The notes: generated by a model from the sequence alone, not told the origin. DNA of 64,000 nucleotides from Dethiosulfovibrio russensis (GCF_021568855.1 NZ_JAKGUG010000008.1:62001-126000), one strand, 5' to 3'; numbered from the stretch's first letter, positions 26,057 through 33,995 are shown. Translations and numbers: made by a program.

Positions 26057-27544
26057 CTAAACAGGGTAGATCTTGTATGTGTATAATAATGCCAGTATTC
26101 CGAGAAAAAACATGAGGATCAGAGATGGAATCATGGTTTTTCTCATAACTTTACCCTCTTTTCCCAGAATCCCTACGCAGGCGCAGACCGCTACTATGTT
26201 GTTGGGGCATATCATGTTTCCTATGGCTCCGCCTGTGTTTTGGGCGGCGACTACTGTCATGGGGTTCATTCCCAAGGTCTTGGCCGCTTCTATGTGAAGG
26301 GGGTTGAACATCAGGTTGGATCCTAGGTTGGTTCCTGTTACGAAGCCTCCGATCTGTCCTATAAGTACTGCTGTCATGGGATATAGCCATCCGGCCGCTG
26401 CGCTAAGGGTCACGGCGAGAATCGAGATTTGGCCGGAAATCCTCATGCAGTTGACCATGGCCATCAGAAAACTCATGGCCAAAAGGGCTGGAAGAACTTT
26501 TCTGAAAGCTACTGAGATTGAGTCCCTGAGTTTGCCGTTGGCTCCGAGTATTATTGATGCCGCCGCCGCACTGATCATTATTACCGTTCCGACCCATACG
26601 GTGTATCCTCCTCCGAAGGAGGCCAGAGTTCCGAGTGGGACGGAGAGTCTAACCGTTACGAGCATGGCGCAGAGGATCAGATAGGGGGTTATGGAGAGAG
26701 CGAACTTTCTCGGGGATATTTTGCCTACGTTATCGTCTTTCTCCAACCGAAATTTCTCCGGGATTTCGTCGATCGTTCTCTTGGTCGCCATGAGCCATAA
26801 GCTGAAAGCTGCGGTGCCGAAGATCCCTCCGATGAGGCTGGTGAGTTCCGTGACGGATATGAAGACATTGCTTATCATGAAGTTGGCCGATCCCATTATC
26901 ACCCCTATCGCAATTACGTCTTTCCATATACCTTTAATGGCTTTGGCTCCGAATACGAAAGCTATCATCAGAATGGGAAGAACGAGATATTCCAGGGCGG
27001 CCATCCTTCCGGTCATTGCAGAAGCCTGAACGAAATCCACGAATTTGCCTGCTCCTACTACGGTAGTGGCTCCCGCACCTCCCCAGCTTACCGGTACGGA
27101 ATTGCCTATCAGGCAGGCCGAAGCCGCTACTACAGGGTTCATTCCGAGTCCTACGAGAAAGGGTGCGGCCAGGGCGGCCGGCGATCCCGCTCCGGCTGCA
27201 CCCTCGAGAAAGGTCCCAAAGGGTATGGCTAGAAGCAGAACCATCGATCTCCTGTCGGAGGTGACTCCCGCCAGACTGGTTTTTATCGTATCCATGGCGC
27301 CGGACTCGACCATGATCTGCAGCAGGGTAAAAGCCGCGAAAATGAGCCAGACTATCCTGACGCCGTCCATTACTCCCAGCCAGCTGGAACGGACCAGTTC
27401 GTTCAAGGGGGTGGAGAACAAAGTTAGGCCAGAGAAGAACGCTGCTGCCCAGGCCGTGGGAGCCATTAGTTTCGAGGGAATGTCGAATCCGGCCATTCCT
27501 ATAACTATGGCTCCTATGGGTAACGCTGCTATGACGAATTCCAT
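26057..27544 (-). CDS. L-lactate permease family transporter
   Basis: A 495-aa LctP-type transporter with about 13 hydrophobic segments. Recognisable stretches are FGTFLEGAAGAGSPAALAAP, CLIGNSVPVSWGGAGATTVVG, GFVTGTNLGSNLMF and AAQNTGGAIGNMICPNNIVA, all typical of the lactate/glycolate:H+ permeases. It is transcribed before the LarA-family gene. The ATG at 27544 follows AAGGTGG and lies 33 nt after an intrinsic terminator in the leader (see 27577-27775), so expression is probably controlled by readthrough. Confidence 0.9.
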   Translation of the reverse strand: MEFVIAALPIGAIVIGMAGFDIPSKLMAPTAWAAAFFSGLTLFSTPLNELVRSSWLGVMDGVRIVWLIFAAFTLLQIMVESGAMDTIKTSLAGVTSDRRSMVLLLAIPFGTFLEGAAGAGSPAALAAPFLVGLGMNPVVAASACLIGNSVPVSWGGAGATTVVGAGKFVDFVQASAMTGRMAALEYLVLPILMIAFVFGAKAIKGIWKDVIAIGVIMGSANFMISNVFISVTELTSLIGGIFGTAAFSLWLMATKRTIDEIPEKFRLEKDDNVGKISPRKFALSITPYLILCAMLVTVRLSVPLGTLASFGGGYTVWVGTVIMISAAAASIILGANGKLRDSISVAFRKVLPALLAMSFLMAMVNCMRISGQISILAVTLSAAAGWLYPMTAVLIGQIGGFVTGTNLGSNLMFNPLHIEAAKTLGMNPMTVVAAQNTGGAIGNMICPNNIVAVCACVGILGKEGKVMRKTMIPSLILMFFLGILALLYTYKIYPV

Positions 27545-27576
27545 GATGATACCACCTTTATTTTAAAATTGGTCTA

Positions 27577-27615
27577 CAAAAAAAGGGCGGAACCCGTGGG
27601 GGTTCCGCCCTTTTT
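27577..27615 (-). terminator. intrinsic terminator in the leader of the lactate permease operon
   Basis: On the minus strand an 11-bp stem (GGGCGGAACCC / GGGTTCCGCCC, loop CCAC) is followed by seven Ts. It stands between a promoter plus short ORF and the permease start. As drawn it would stop transcription before the structural gene, so it is a candidate attenuator. A T5 run on the other strand could make it bidirectional. Confidence 0.85.
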
Positions 27616-27633
27616 GCCGTGTGAAGACGACTC

Positions 27634-27714
27634 CTACGTCGTCATGGGGGAAGACCACGATAAAGCAGGCGTCGAAATGCATAGAATGAACGTTTCGGCT
27701 GAAAAAGCTCTCAT
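27634..27714 (-). CDS. putative 26-aa leader peptide upstream of the lactate permease
   Basis: ATG at 27714 is preceded by AAAGGAGG at good spacing and opens a 26-codon frame, MRAFSAETFILCISTPALSW then SSPMTT. The stop lies 19 nt before the terminator. The transcript would begin about 35 nt before the ATG. The frame's last codons (ACG ACG TAG) fall in a small hairpin, GACGAC/GTCGTC. Placement is that of an attenuator leader peptide; there is no long run of one regulatory codon, though Ser and Thr are frequent. Product function, if any, unknown. Confidence 0.6.
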   Translation of the reverse strand: MRAFSAETFILCISTPALSWSSPMTT

Positions 27715-27746
27715 CGTTTGGTCCTCCTTTACTAATGGATTTGCAG

Positions 27747-27775
27747 AGTCTAGCAGTCACAGGGGGTTTTGTCAA
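27747..27775 (-). promoter_or_regulatory. promoter of the lactate permease operon
   Basis: Minus-strand TTGACA, 17-bp spacer, TAGACT. Its -35 box lies 13 bp from the -35 box of the divergent promoter at 27789, so the two polymerases would compete or share a regulator. Confidence 0.75.
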
Positions 27776-27788
27776 CTTTTGTTTGGCT

Positions 27789-27817
27789 TTGACATCGTGA
27801 AGATAGCCGTGTATAAT
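27789..27817 (+). promoter_or_regulatory. consensus promoter of the aminotransferase gene at 27986
   Basis: Perfect TTGACA and TATAAT with a 17-bp spacer. The predicted start near 27824 gives a leader of about 160 nt. Confidence 0.85.
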
Positions 27818-27866
27818 CCTTGCAATTTTGAAGGCTCTATTTTGTCGTCAAGTCCATGGGAGACCG

Positions 27867-27900
27867 GAGCTCCGAGAGCTTCGGCCTTTTTATATTTTTA
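27867..27900 (+). terminator. terminator-like hairpin in the 5' leader of the 27986 gene
   Basis: CCGGAGCT pairs with AGCTTCGG (one G-U pair) around CCGAG and is followed by CCTTTTTATATTTTT. It lies about 45-75 nt after the predicted start of transcription and before the coding region, so it may attenuate the downstream gene or end a short RNA. Confidence 0.6.
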
Positions 27901-27920
27901 AAGGGTATTTCGAACAGGCT

Positions 27921-27951
27921 CCTCTCCGAGGAGACTTGGACGTGAGTTTTT
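27921..27951 (+). repeat. dispersed repeat, copy A
   Basis: CCTCTCCGAGGAGACTTGGA and the following CGTGAGTTTTTA recur almost unchanged at 29237 and in part at 45091. The first half contains CTCC...GGAG dyad symmetry. This copy sits in the leader of the aminotransferase gene. Confidence 0.55.
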
Positions 27952-27985
27952 ACATATGCCTTAAAGAGAAAGGGGACGATTATAC

Positions 27986-29167
27986 ATGAAATTTGCTAAA
28001 AGACTGGAATGGTGCGATTCCTCCGATGTGGGGGATATCCTAAAGGCTCTCTCCGATCCGGAGATCCTGTCCCTGGCCGGGGGGCTGCCCGCCCCGGAGC
28101 TTTTCCCCATAGAGGAGGTAAAGACCGCCACGGCCCTCGTGTTGGATCGAGAGGGTGATAAAGCGCTTCAGTATTCGTCGGCCCAGGGAGACCCCAGGTT
28201 GAGGGAGATGGTCGCCAGGAGGATGACCGATAAATACGGCACTTCGGCAAAGGCCGAGGAGGTACTCATAACCAACGGATCTCAGCAGGCTCTGGATATG
28301 GCGGGAAAGGTCTTTCTGGAGGAGGGGTCGGTCGTCCTGTGCGAGAGTCCCACTTATCTCGGGGCTCTTGGAGCCTTCAAGACCTACGGAGCCGAGTTCG
28401 TAGGGGTCGAGACCGACTCGGACGGCATGATAATAGAGGACCTTGAACGTAAGCTGAAGGAGATCGACGACGTTCGACTTGTCTACGTGAATCCCGATTT
28501 TCAGAATCCCACCGGGATAGACTGGTCGGTGGAGCGAAGGAAAGCCTTCGCCGAGGTGGTCGGTCGATACGGAGTAGCCGCCATAGAGGATAACCCTTAC
28601 GGTGAGCTTCGTTTCGAGGGTCCCTGTCCGCCCTCGATAAAGAGCTTCGACCGGGCCGGCGTGGTGATCTCCCTGGGATCTTTCTCCAAGATATTCTCTC
28701 CCGGCATGAGGGTGGCCTGGATGATAGCGGCTCCTGAGATACTCTCCAAGTTCGGCGATATGAAACAAAACGCCATACTCTGTTCCTCTACGTTGCACCA
28801 GGCCCAGATAGTGGCCTACAACGAGATGTTCGATCTCGACGCTCACGTGGAGAGGATCTGCAAGGTCTATAAAAAGAGAATGTCGGTTCTGATAGATTCG
28901 GTTAGGGAGTTCTTCCCGAAGGAAGCCGTCGTCGTTCCCCCTGCCGGAGGCCTTTTCGCCTGGGTGGAGCTCCCCGAGGGAGTCAACGCCAGGGAGGTCT
29001 TCAAGGTGGCGGTGGAGGAGCATAAAGTGGCTTTCGTCCCGGGCGGAGCCTTTTTCGCCGAGCCGGGGCACGAGAACTACATGCGTCTCAACTTCTCCAA
29101 TGTGCCGGAGGACAGGCTTAAAGAGGGCATCCGACGATTGGGAGCGGTTCTCTCTCAGATCATGTGA
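27986..29167 (+). CDS. class I/II PLP aminotransferase (LysN-like)
   Basis: A 393-aa fold-type I aminotransferase related to the tandem pair at 19201-21735: LSLAGGLPAPELFPIEEV, ITNGSQQALDMAGKVFLEEG, YVNPDFQNPTGIDWSVERRK, IEDNPYGELRFEG, PLP lysine in SLGSFSKIFSPGMRVAW, and MRLNFSNVPED. It has no regulatory domain. It is monocistronic with its own strong promoter, a hairpin-containing leader and a terminator. Substrate probably an amino acid used for fermentation; not assignable. Confidence 0.9.
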   Translation: MKFAKRLEWCDSSDVGDILKALSDPEILSLAGGLPAPELFPIEEVKTATALVLDREGDKALQYSSAQGDPRLREMVARRMTDKYGTSAKAEEVLITNGSQQALDMAGKVFLEEGSVVLCESPTYLGALGAFKTYGAEFVGVETDSDGMIIEDLERKLKEIDDVRLVYVNPDFQNPTGIDWSVERRKAFAEVVGRYGVAAIEDNPYGELRFEGPCPPSIKSFDRAGVVISLGSFSKIFSPGMRVAWMIAAPEILSKFGDMKQNAILCSSTLHQAQIVAYNEMFDLDAHVERICKVYKKRMSVLIDSVREFFPKEAVVVPPAGGLFAWVELPEGVNAREVFKVAVEEHKVAFVPGGAFFAEPGHENYMRLNFSNVPEDRLKEGIRRLGAVLSQIM

Positions 29168-29182
29168 TGCCGTCAGTCTTAT

Positions 29183-29231
29183 AAAGTAGAGGGCCCGGAG
29201 TTCGTCTGACGAATTCCGGGCCCTCTGCTTT
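29183..29231. terminator. long hairpin between convergent genes
   Basis: AGAGGGCCCGGAGTTCGT pairs with ACGAATTCCGGGCCCTCT (one G-U pair), extended by AAAG/CTTT, with a 3-nt loop. It ends the 27986 gene and probably also the convergent AAA ATPase gene. Confidence 0.75.
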
Positions 29232-29236
29232 ATGGA

Positions 29237-29268
29237 CCTCTCCGAGGAGACTCGGACGTAATTTTTTA
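29237..29268 (+). repeat. dispersed repeat, copy B
   Basis: CCTCTCCGAGGAGACTCGGA then CGTAATTTTTTA, matching copy A at nearly every position of the first 22 bases. It lies between the terminator and the 3' end of the AAA ATPase gene. Confidence 0.55.
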
Positions 29269-29276
29269 GGTGTCTC

Positions 29277-31400
29277 TCATTTATCCGTCGCGGACGACGT
29301 TTTCCGGCCCCTCTTTTCCAGGACGGCAGTGAAATGTCTCGACTCCACCAGAGGCTCTCCCGTCTCTCCCGCCCTGATGTACTCCCGTACCGCCGCGGTG
29401 GTGGCGGTGCGGCATATCATGGCTATGTCCCCTCCGCTGGCTCCCTCTGTCGCCTTTGCGAGGGAATCGATGTCGACGTCCTCCGCCATGGGCTTTTCCT
29501 GAAGGTGTATCTGGAAAATCTCTTTTCTGCCGTCGTGGTCGGGCATCGGCAGCTCCAGTACCATGTCGAACCGCCCAGCGCTGAAAAGGGCGGGGTCGAT
29601 CAGGTCTATTCTGTCGGTGGTGCCGAGCACCACCACCCCGTCCATCTCGTCCAGTCCGCTCATCTCTGAGAGGAACTGACTTATGACCCTCTCTGTGAAC
29701 TGAGAGGCGGACCCCGAATCTCTGCCCCTTACAGGGACCAGGGACTCTATTTCGTCGAAGCAGAGCAGCGAAGGAGCCGCCTGTTTGGCCTTGCGGAAGA
29801 CCTCTCGGATCGCCCTCTCGCTTTCTCCGACGAATCGGGACATGAGGGATGGACCCTTGACGGAGATGTAGTTGGCTCCGCTCTCTCTGGCCAAAGCCTT
29901 CACCAGCAGGGTCTTCCCCGTTCCGGATTTCCCGTGGAGCATTATCCCCCGCGGGGGGGATATGCGGAAGCGACGGAAAACGTCTCCGTGTTCCATGGGC
30001 CACTGAACCGCTTCTCGAAGCTCCTCGGTTACCTCGTCCAGACCTCCGACGTCCTGCCATGTGACGTTAGGCCGTTCCACGAAGACCTCTCTTATCGCCG
30101 AGGGCTCCACCTCTCTGAGGGCTGCGGTGAAGTTTTTCATGTCTATCTCCATGGTCCTCAGATGATCGTAGGGTACCTGAAAATCCTCGAAATCTATGGA
30201 GGGCATTATGCCCCTCAGGGCCGCCATGGCTGCCTCCTTGGCCAGGGCCTCCAGGTCGGCTCCTACGAACCCGTGAGTGACCTCCGCTATCCTGATGAGG
30301 TCCACGTCCCTGGCCAGGGGCATCCCTCTGGTATGTATCTGGAGGATCTCCTCTCTGCCCTTTCTGTCCGGTATGGGCACGGCTATCTCTCGGTCGAATC
30401 GTCCCGGTCGCCTCAGGGCGGGATCCAGGGTGTTGGGGAGGTTGGTGGCAGCGATCACCACGATCTGTCCTCTTTCCTGAAGGCCGTCCATAAGGGCCAG
30501 AAGCTGGGCCACGACACGCCTTTCCACCTGTTTCTCTCCGCCCATCTCCTCCCTTTTGGGGGCTATAGCGTCTATCTCGTCGATGAATATTATGGACGGG
30601 GCGTGGGCCTGGGCCTCCTCGAAGACCTCTCGGAGCCTCTGTTCGCTTTCGCCGTAGTATTTGCCTATGATCTCCGGTCCGGATATATGGGTGAACCATG
30701 CGTCGGTCTCGTTGGCCACAGCCTTGGCTATCACCGTCTTGCCCGTACCGGGAGGGCCGTAGAGCAGGACTCCCTTGGGAGGCTCTACCCCCAGCCTCAG
30801 AAATGCCTGTGGAAACCTCAGGGGAAGCTCGATCATCTCCCTTATTCTCTGTAGCTGGTTGGAGAGACCCCCTACATCTTTATATGTAGCCTTGTCGCTC
30901 TTGGCTCCGGCGGAGGGTTTTTCGACGATCAGCTCGCTGGCGGGACTTATCATGACCGACCCTCCCGGCTTTGTGGAGGTTATCTGAAAGTCGCAGTCCC
31001 TTCCACCTCCGAGGACCAGCCTTATCCTGTCCCCTTTGATAACCGGGAGTCCGCTCAGCTTTTCCTTCAGCCCCGACGGGTCGAGGTCTTTCTCCAGGAG
31101 ATGCATCGTGGTAAGGGGTCTTATGGCGACCTCAAAGGCGAAATCCACCACAACCTTGTGGACGGAGATGCGGTCATCCAGTGCGACTCCGGCGTTGCCT
31201 CTTGTTAACCCGTCCATGAAGAGAGCCCCCTGTCCGCAGTCGTCGTGGTCGGCCGCCAGCAGTCTCACCGGTGTTCTTCGGCTGCCCTTGATCTCGACGA
31301 TCTCTCCGTCCGACAGGCCCAGCCTGTCCATGTCCACCGGGTCCATCCTGACGAGTCCGCGACCGATATCTTTTTTCTTTCCGTCCTTAACCTTCAGCAT
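29277..31400 (-). CDS. CDC48/VCP-like double AAA+ ATPase
   Basis: A 707-aa protein with the full CDC48 layout: an N-terminal double-psi barrel ([20 protein letters not shown]) to about residue 165, D1 AAA domain with GPPGTGKT (215-222), [10 protein letters not shown] and [14 protein letters not shown], and D2 with HGKSGTGKT near 490, [10 protein letters not shown] and [11 protein letters not shown]. It is an ATP-driven unfoldase of the archaeal VAT/p97 type. The C-terminus ([12 protein letters not shown]) lacks an HbYX proteasome-docking motif. I chose the ATG at 31400 behind GGAAGGAAGG; upstream in-frame codons have no homology-like content. Confidence 0.9.
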   Translation of the reverse strand: MLKVKDGKKKDIGRGLVRMDPVDMDRLGLSDGEIVEIKGSRRTPVRLLAADHDDCGQGALFMDGLTRGNAGVALDDRISVHKVVVDFAFEVAIRPLTTMHLLEKDLDPSGLKEKLSGLPVIKGDRIRLVLGGGRDCDFQITSTKPGGSVMISPASELIVEKPSAGAKSDKATYKDVGGLSNQLQRIREMIELPLRFPQAFLRLGVEPPKGVLLYGPPGTGKTVIAKAVANETDAWFTHISGPEIIGKYYGESEQRLREVFEEAQAHAPSIIFIDEIDAIAPKREEMGGEKQVERRVVAQLLALMDGLQERGQIVVIAATNLPNTLDPALRRPGRFDREIAVPIPDRKGREEILQIHTRGMPLARDVDLIRIAEVTHGFVGADLEALAKEAAMAALRGIMPSIDFEDFQVPYDHLRTMEIDMKNFTAALREVEPSAIREVFVERPNVTWQDVGGLDEVTEELREAVQWPMEHGDVFRRFRISPPRGIMLHGKSGTGKTLLVKALARESGANYISVKGPSLMSRFVGESERAIREVFRKAKQAAPSLLCFDEIESLVPVRGRDSGSASQFTERVISQFLSEMSGLDEMDGVVVLGTTDRIDLIDPALFSAGRFDMVLELPMPDHDGRKEIFQIHLQEKPMAEDVDIDSLAKATEGASGGDIAMICRTATTAAVREYIRAGETGEPLVESRHFTAVLEKRGRKTSSATDK

Positions 31401-31531
31401 GGTATGCCTTCCTTCCCTTGTAAACTTAAGTGCATCGATTGTATCATAGAAAAACATGGGTGAGGTGTTAGCCTTTTGACCGATCATGTCCTATACTCGA
31501 GAATCGATACGTAAAGATAAGGAGTGTCTTT

Positions 31532-32584
31532 ATGGCAGAGACCAGAAAGAGCGTAGAGGATGTAAAGAACCTTCCGGTGGGAGAGAAGTTTTCCTCCGTA
31601 GGTGTGGTGCTGGATATCCACGAGAAGAAGGACAAAAACGGCAAAAGTTACTGGACCGTTTCGTTGATGGACAAAACTGGTTCTATGGACGCCAAGATAT
31701 GGGGCAACGCCCAGTGGTGGGACTTCAGGGAGGGAGTGAAGTCGGAGATAAAGGATCCGGCTTCTTCTACCTTGGTGGGGAACCTCAAGGGCAGCTCGAT
31801 CGGCGTTATGGGCCAGGTCTCGGAGTTCAGGGGCAAGAATCAGTACAACTTTAACCAGGTCTTCCTGGTCGATCAGGAAAAGGAAGAGTACAGGCCCGAG
31901 TCCTTCGTCCAGACCTCCCCGGTGGACGTGAAGGAGCTGGAGCGCCGTTTCGACCTGCTGGTGGATCGGTGTTCAGGGGATGTCCGTTCCTTCATGGAGG
32001 AGCTGTTCTCCAAGGACGGCGATCTTTGGAAGAAATTCAGGGTGATGCCGGCGGCGGTCTCCCATCATCACGCCTATGTGCACGGCCTTCTCGAGCACTC
32101 GGTGACGGTGACGGAGCTGGCTCTTTCTATGGCGGAGGCCATAGAGGGGCAGGCCCGTCCCGACCGATCGTTGGTCGTGGCTGGGGGATTGCTTCACGAT
32201 CTTGGAAAGCTGGAGGCCTACGTGTTGAATCCAGGTCCCGGCATGACAGTAGAGGGTACCGTGATAGACCACATAGCCCTCGGCTACAGTCGTTTCGAGG
32301 CTCTCGCCGAACGGTATGGGCTGGACAGAACCGTCAGGACCGCTCTGGGGCACATCCTGTTGAGTCACCACGGCCTCAGGGAATACGGATCTCCCGTGCT
32401 GCCTGCCACGCCGGAGGCCCTGGTGGTATCGGCGGCGGACGAGCTCGACTTCAAGCTGTTCTGCTGGGGCGACTCGGTTTCCCAGCTTCAAGGCGGAGTG
32501 GAGCCGGAGGACTCCGTCTCGGACCTCAACTACTCGGCTCAGCGTCGCTTCTGGAAATGGCGTCCCGACGGGGAGCGGAGCTGA
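31532..32584 (+). CDS. HD-domain 3'-5' exoribonuclease, YhaM-like
   Basis: A 350-aa protein with an N-terminal OB fold (FSSVGVVLDIHEKKDKNGKS to about residue 115) and a C-terminal HD domain: HHHAYVHGLLEHSVTV, GGLLHDLGKLEAY with the HD pair, and SAADELDFK. This matches YhaM/CBF1-type 3'-5' exoribonucleases acting on RNA and single-stranded DNA. AAGGAGTG precedes the ATG. It is followed after 3 nt by the pseudouridine synthase gene, an RNA-metabolism pair. Confidence 0.88.
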   Translation: MAETRKSVEDVKNLPVGEKFSSVGVVLDIHEKKDKNGKSYWTVSLMDKTGSMDAKIWGNAQWWDFREGVKSEIKDPASSTLVGNLKGSSIGVMGQVSEFRGKNQYNFNQVFLVDQEKEEYRPESFVQTSPVDVKELERRFDLLVDRCSGDVRSFMEELFSKDGDLWKKFRVMPAAVSHHHAYVHGLLEHSVTVTELALSMAEAIEGQARPDRSLVVAGGLLHDLGKLEAYVLNPGPGMTVEGTVIDHIALGYSRFEALAERYGLDRTVRTALGHILLSHHGLREYGSPVLPATPEALVVSAADELDFKLFCWGDSVSQLQGGVEPEDSVSDLNYSAQRRFWKWRPDGERS

Positions 32585-32587
32585 TCG

Positions 32588-33505
32588 ATGGATCGTTTCG
32601 TCGTCTCCCGACACGACGACGGTCGTAGGTTGGACAAGGTCATCCGAAAGAAATGGCCATCCCTGCCTCTGGGAGCCATGATGAAGGCATTCAGGAAGAA
32701 ACAGGTACGGGTCGACGGAGCCAGGGCCTACTTCGATCAGAGGCTCGTCGAGGGACAGGAGGTCCTGGTCCCGTGGGAGAGCGCACCAACCGACGTTGGC
32801 GCTAAAAGGACCGGAGGTCATCTCGTTACGGTCTACAGGGACGAATCCCTTTGGGTCGTGTCGAAACCGGCGGGACTTCTCAGTCAGCCGGACAGAAAGG
32901 GCGGAGACTCGGTGGTGACCAGAGCCTTCCTGCCAGGGTCGTCGTTTCAGCCTCAGGCTGTCAATCGGTTGGACAGAAATACATCGGGTATCATGGTGCT
33001 GGCCCTGACAGGAGAGTCTCTCAGAGACCTCTCCTCTCGCTGGAGAGATCGGGAGATGGAGAAGGTCTACCTGGCCCTCGTTGTCGGAGACCTGCCCGAG
33101 GAGGGAAGGATAGACGCTCCTCTGTCGAAGGACGGATCCTCAAACAAGGTTTTCGTGGATTCGAAGGGTCAGAGCTCTATGACCCTGTATCGTCGTCTGG
33201 CCTCCGGTGGAGGGCTTTCCCTGTGTCTGGTGACCTTGATCACCGGCAGGAGCCATCAGATAAGGGTTCACATGAGCCATATAGGCCATCCCGTATTGGG
33301 CGACGTTAAATACGGCGACAGAGCTATCAACGGCGTCAAGGGAGCGAAAAGGCCTATGCTACACGCCTTCTCTGTTTCCTTTCCCGAGATGTCCGGAGAT
33401 CTGTCCTCGCTCTCCTCCAAGACCTTCAGGGCTCCCATTCCGGAGGATATGGCCGATATGTGTTCGAAAAACGGTATCGTTCCCGATAGGGCTTTTCTTC
33501 GATAG
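32588..33505 (+). CDS. RluA-family pseudouridine synthase
   Basis: A 305-aa enzyme. An S4-like RNA-binding domain comes first (DDGRRLDKVIRKKWPSLPLG...KKQVRVDG), then the RluA catalytic core with VNRLDRNTSGIMVLAL containing the catalytic Asp, and GRSHQIRVHMSHIGHPVLGDVKYG near the C-terminus. RluA proteins modify uridines in 23S rRNA or tRNA; RluC/RluD-type specificity cannot be fixed from sequence. It overlaps no neighbour and no terminator follows before the selenoprotein promoter. Confidence 0.93.
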   Translation: MDRFVVSRHDDGRRLDKVIRKKWPSLPLGAMMKAFRKKQVRVDGARAYFDQRLVEGQEVLVPWESAPTDVGAKRTGGHLVTVYRDESLWVVSKPAGLLSQPDRKGGDSVVTRAFLPGSSFQPQAVNRLDRNTSGIMVLALTGESLRDLSSRWRDREMEKVYLALVVGDLPEEGRIDAPLSKDGSSNKVFVDSKGQSSMTLYRRLASGGGLSLCLVTLITGRSHQIRVHMSHIGHPVLGDVKYGDRAINGVKGAKRPMLHAFSVSFPEMSGDLSSLSSKTFRAPIPEDMADMCSKNGIVPDRAFLR

Positions 33506-33509
33506 GGGG

Positions 33510-33538
33510 TTGCTAGGGATACCCCTTCATGGTATGAT
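33510..33538 (+). promoter_or_regulatory. promoter of the UGA-containing gene
   Basis: TTGCTA, 17-bp spacer, TATGAT, 34 bp before the GTG start. The -10 box overlaps the left arm of a 9-bp inverted repeat (33528-33560). Confidence 0.65.
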
Positions 33539-33560
33539 GGCGACAGTAAAACATACCATG
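33528..33560. promoter_or_regulatory. 9-bp inverted repeat around the transcription start
   Basis: CATGGTATG at 33528-33536 and its exact complement CATACCATG at 33552-33560 flank the expected transcription start. The right arm touches the ribosome binding site GGAGGTG. It may be an operator or a translation-controlling fold. Confidence 0.45.
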
Positions 33561-33572
33561 GAGGTGTGGATT

Positions 33573-33905
33573 GTGAGAGAACTTAAACTGGAAGTAACCG
33601 ATAGAGCGAAGGAGAGAATCCTCGAGATAGGGCCGGAAGTCACGGTTTTCGAGGGAGTTTTAGGTGCTGGCTGAGGAGCGAGACAGGCCGTTCTCGTGAA
33701 GAGCGGAGCTCCCGAGGTCAGAGATAACTATCAGGTCTTGAAGGAAGAGGACATGTCTGTCTGGGTCCCTGACGCCATTGATTTCGAAGGCGACTTAGTC
33801 GCTGTAGATCTTCAGGGTTTCCTGTGGATGGTCAACCTGGTGGTGACCACCGCCGTTCCGGGCTCCTCCTCCGGAGGTTGCGCCGGATGTACCTCCTGCG
33901 GCTAG
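33573..33905 (+). CDS. small selenoprotein, IscA/HesB-like, Sec encoded by UGA at codon 34
   Basis: A 110-residue product if the UGA at 33672-33674 is read as selenocysteine. GTG start behind GGAGGTG. Before the UGA: MRELKLEVTDRAKERILEIG...VFEGVLGAG; after it, in the same frame and without another stop: GARQAVLVKSGAPEVRDNYQ...WVPDAIDFEGDLVAVDLQGF. The tail GGCAGCTSCG holds three cysteines. Codon use and hydrophobic pattern are continuous across the UGA. A hairpin (CCGTTCT / AGAGCGG, loop CGTGA) starts 14 nt after the UGA with a G in the second loop position, as in bacterial SECIS elements. The fold resembles small IscA/HesB-like proteins of the 'CC/Se motif' kind. Function unknown, presumably redox. 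Confidence 0.82.
33688..33706 (+). promoter_or_regulatory. candidate bacterial SECIS hairpin
   Basis: CCGTTCT pairs with AGAGCGG (one G-U pair) with loop CGTGA; the loop begins 20 nt after the UGA. A competing hairpin GCGAGA/TCTCGT with an 8-nt loop lies closer (33678-33697). Confidence 0.5.
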
Positions 33906-33938
33906 AAGGATCTCTCGAGCGAACAGGGAAATAAAAAC

Positions 33939-33982
33939 AAAAAAGATTGCGGCTTCCCAAAAGGAAGCCGCAATCTTTTTTT
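33939..33982. terminator. bidirectional terminator
   Basis: AGATTGCGGCTTCC and its perfect complement flank a CAAAA loop, with A6 before and T7 after. It separates the selenoprotein gene from the convergent aminotransferase. Confidence 0.92.
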
Positions 33983-33995
33983 GTGCGGTATTGTT

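Noticed and set aside
27563-27775. Minus-strand 70-codon ORF over the lactate permease leader.
   Set aside because: It starts at a TTG within the -35 box of the promoter, so it could not be translated from that transcript; the 26-codon ORF with the SD is preferred.
27857-27946. Plus-strand 29-codon ORF (MGDRSSESFGLF...) in the leader of the aminotransferase at 27986 as a leader peptide.
   Set aside because: No Shine-Dalgarno sequence precedes its ATG and it runs through the terminator hairpin and the dispersed repeat.
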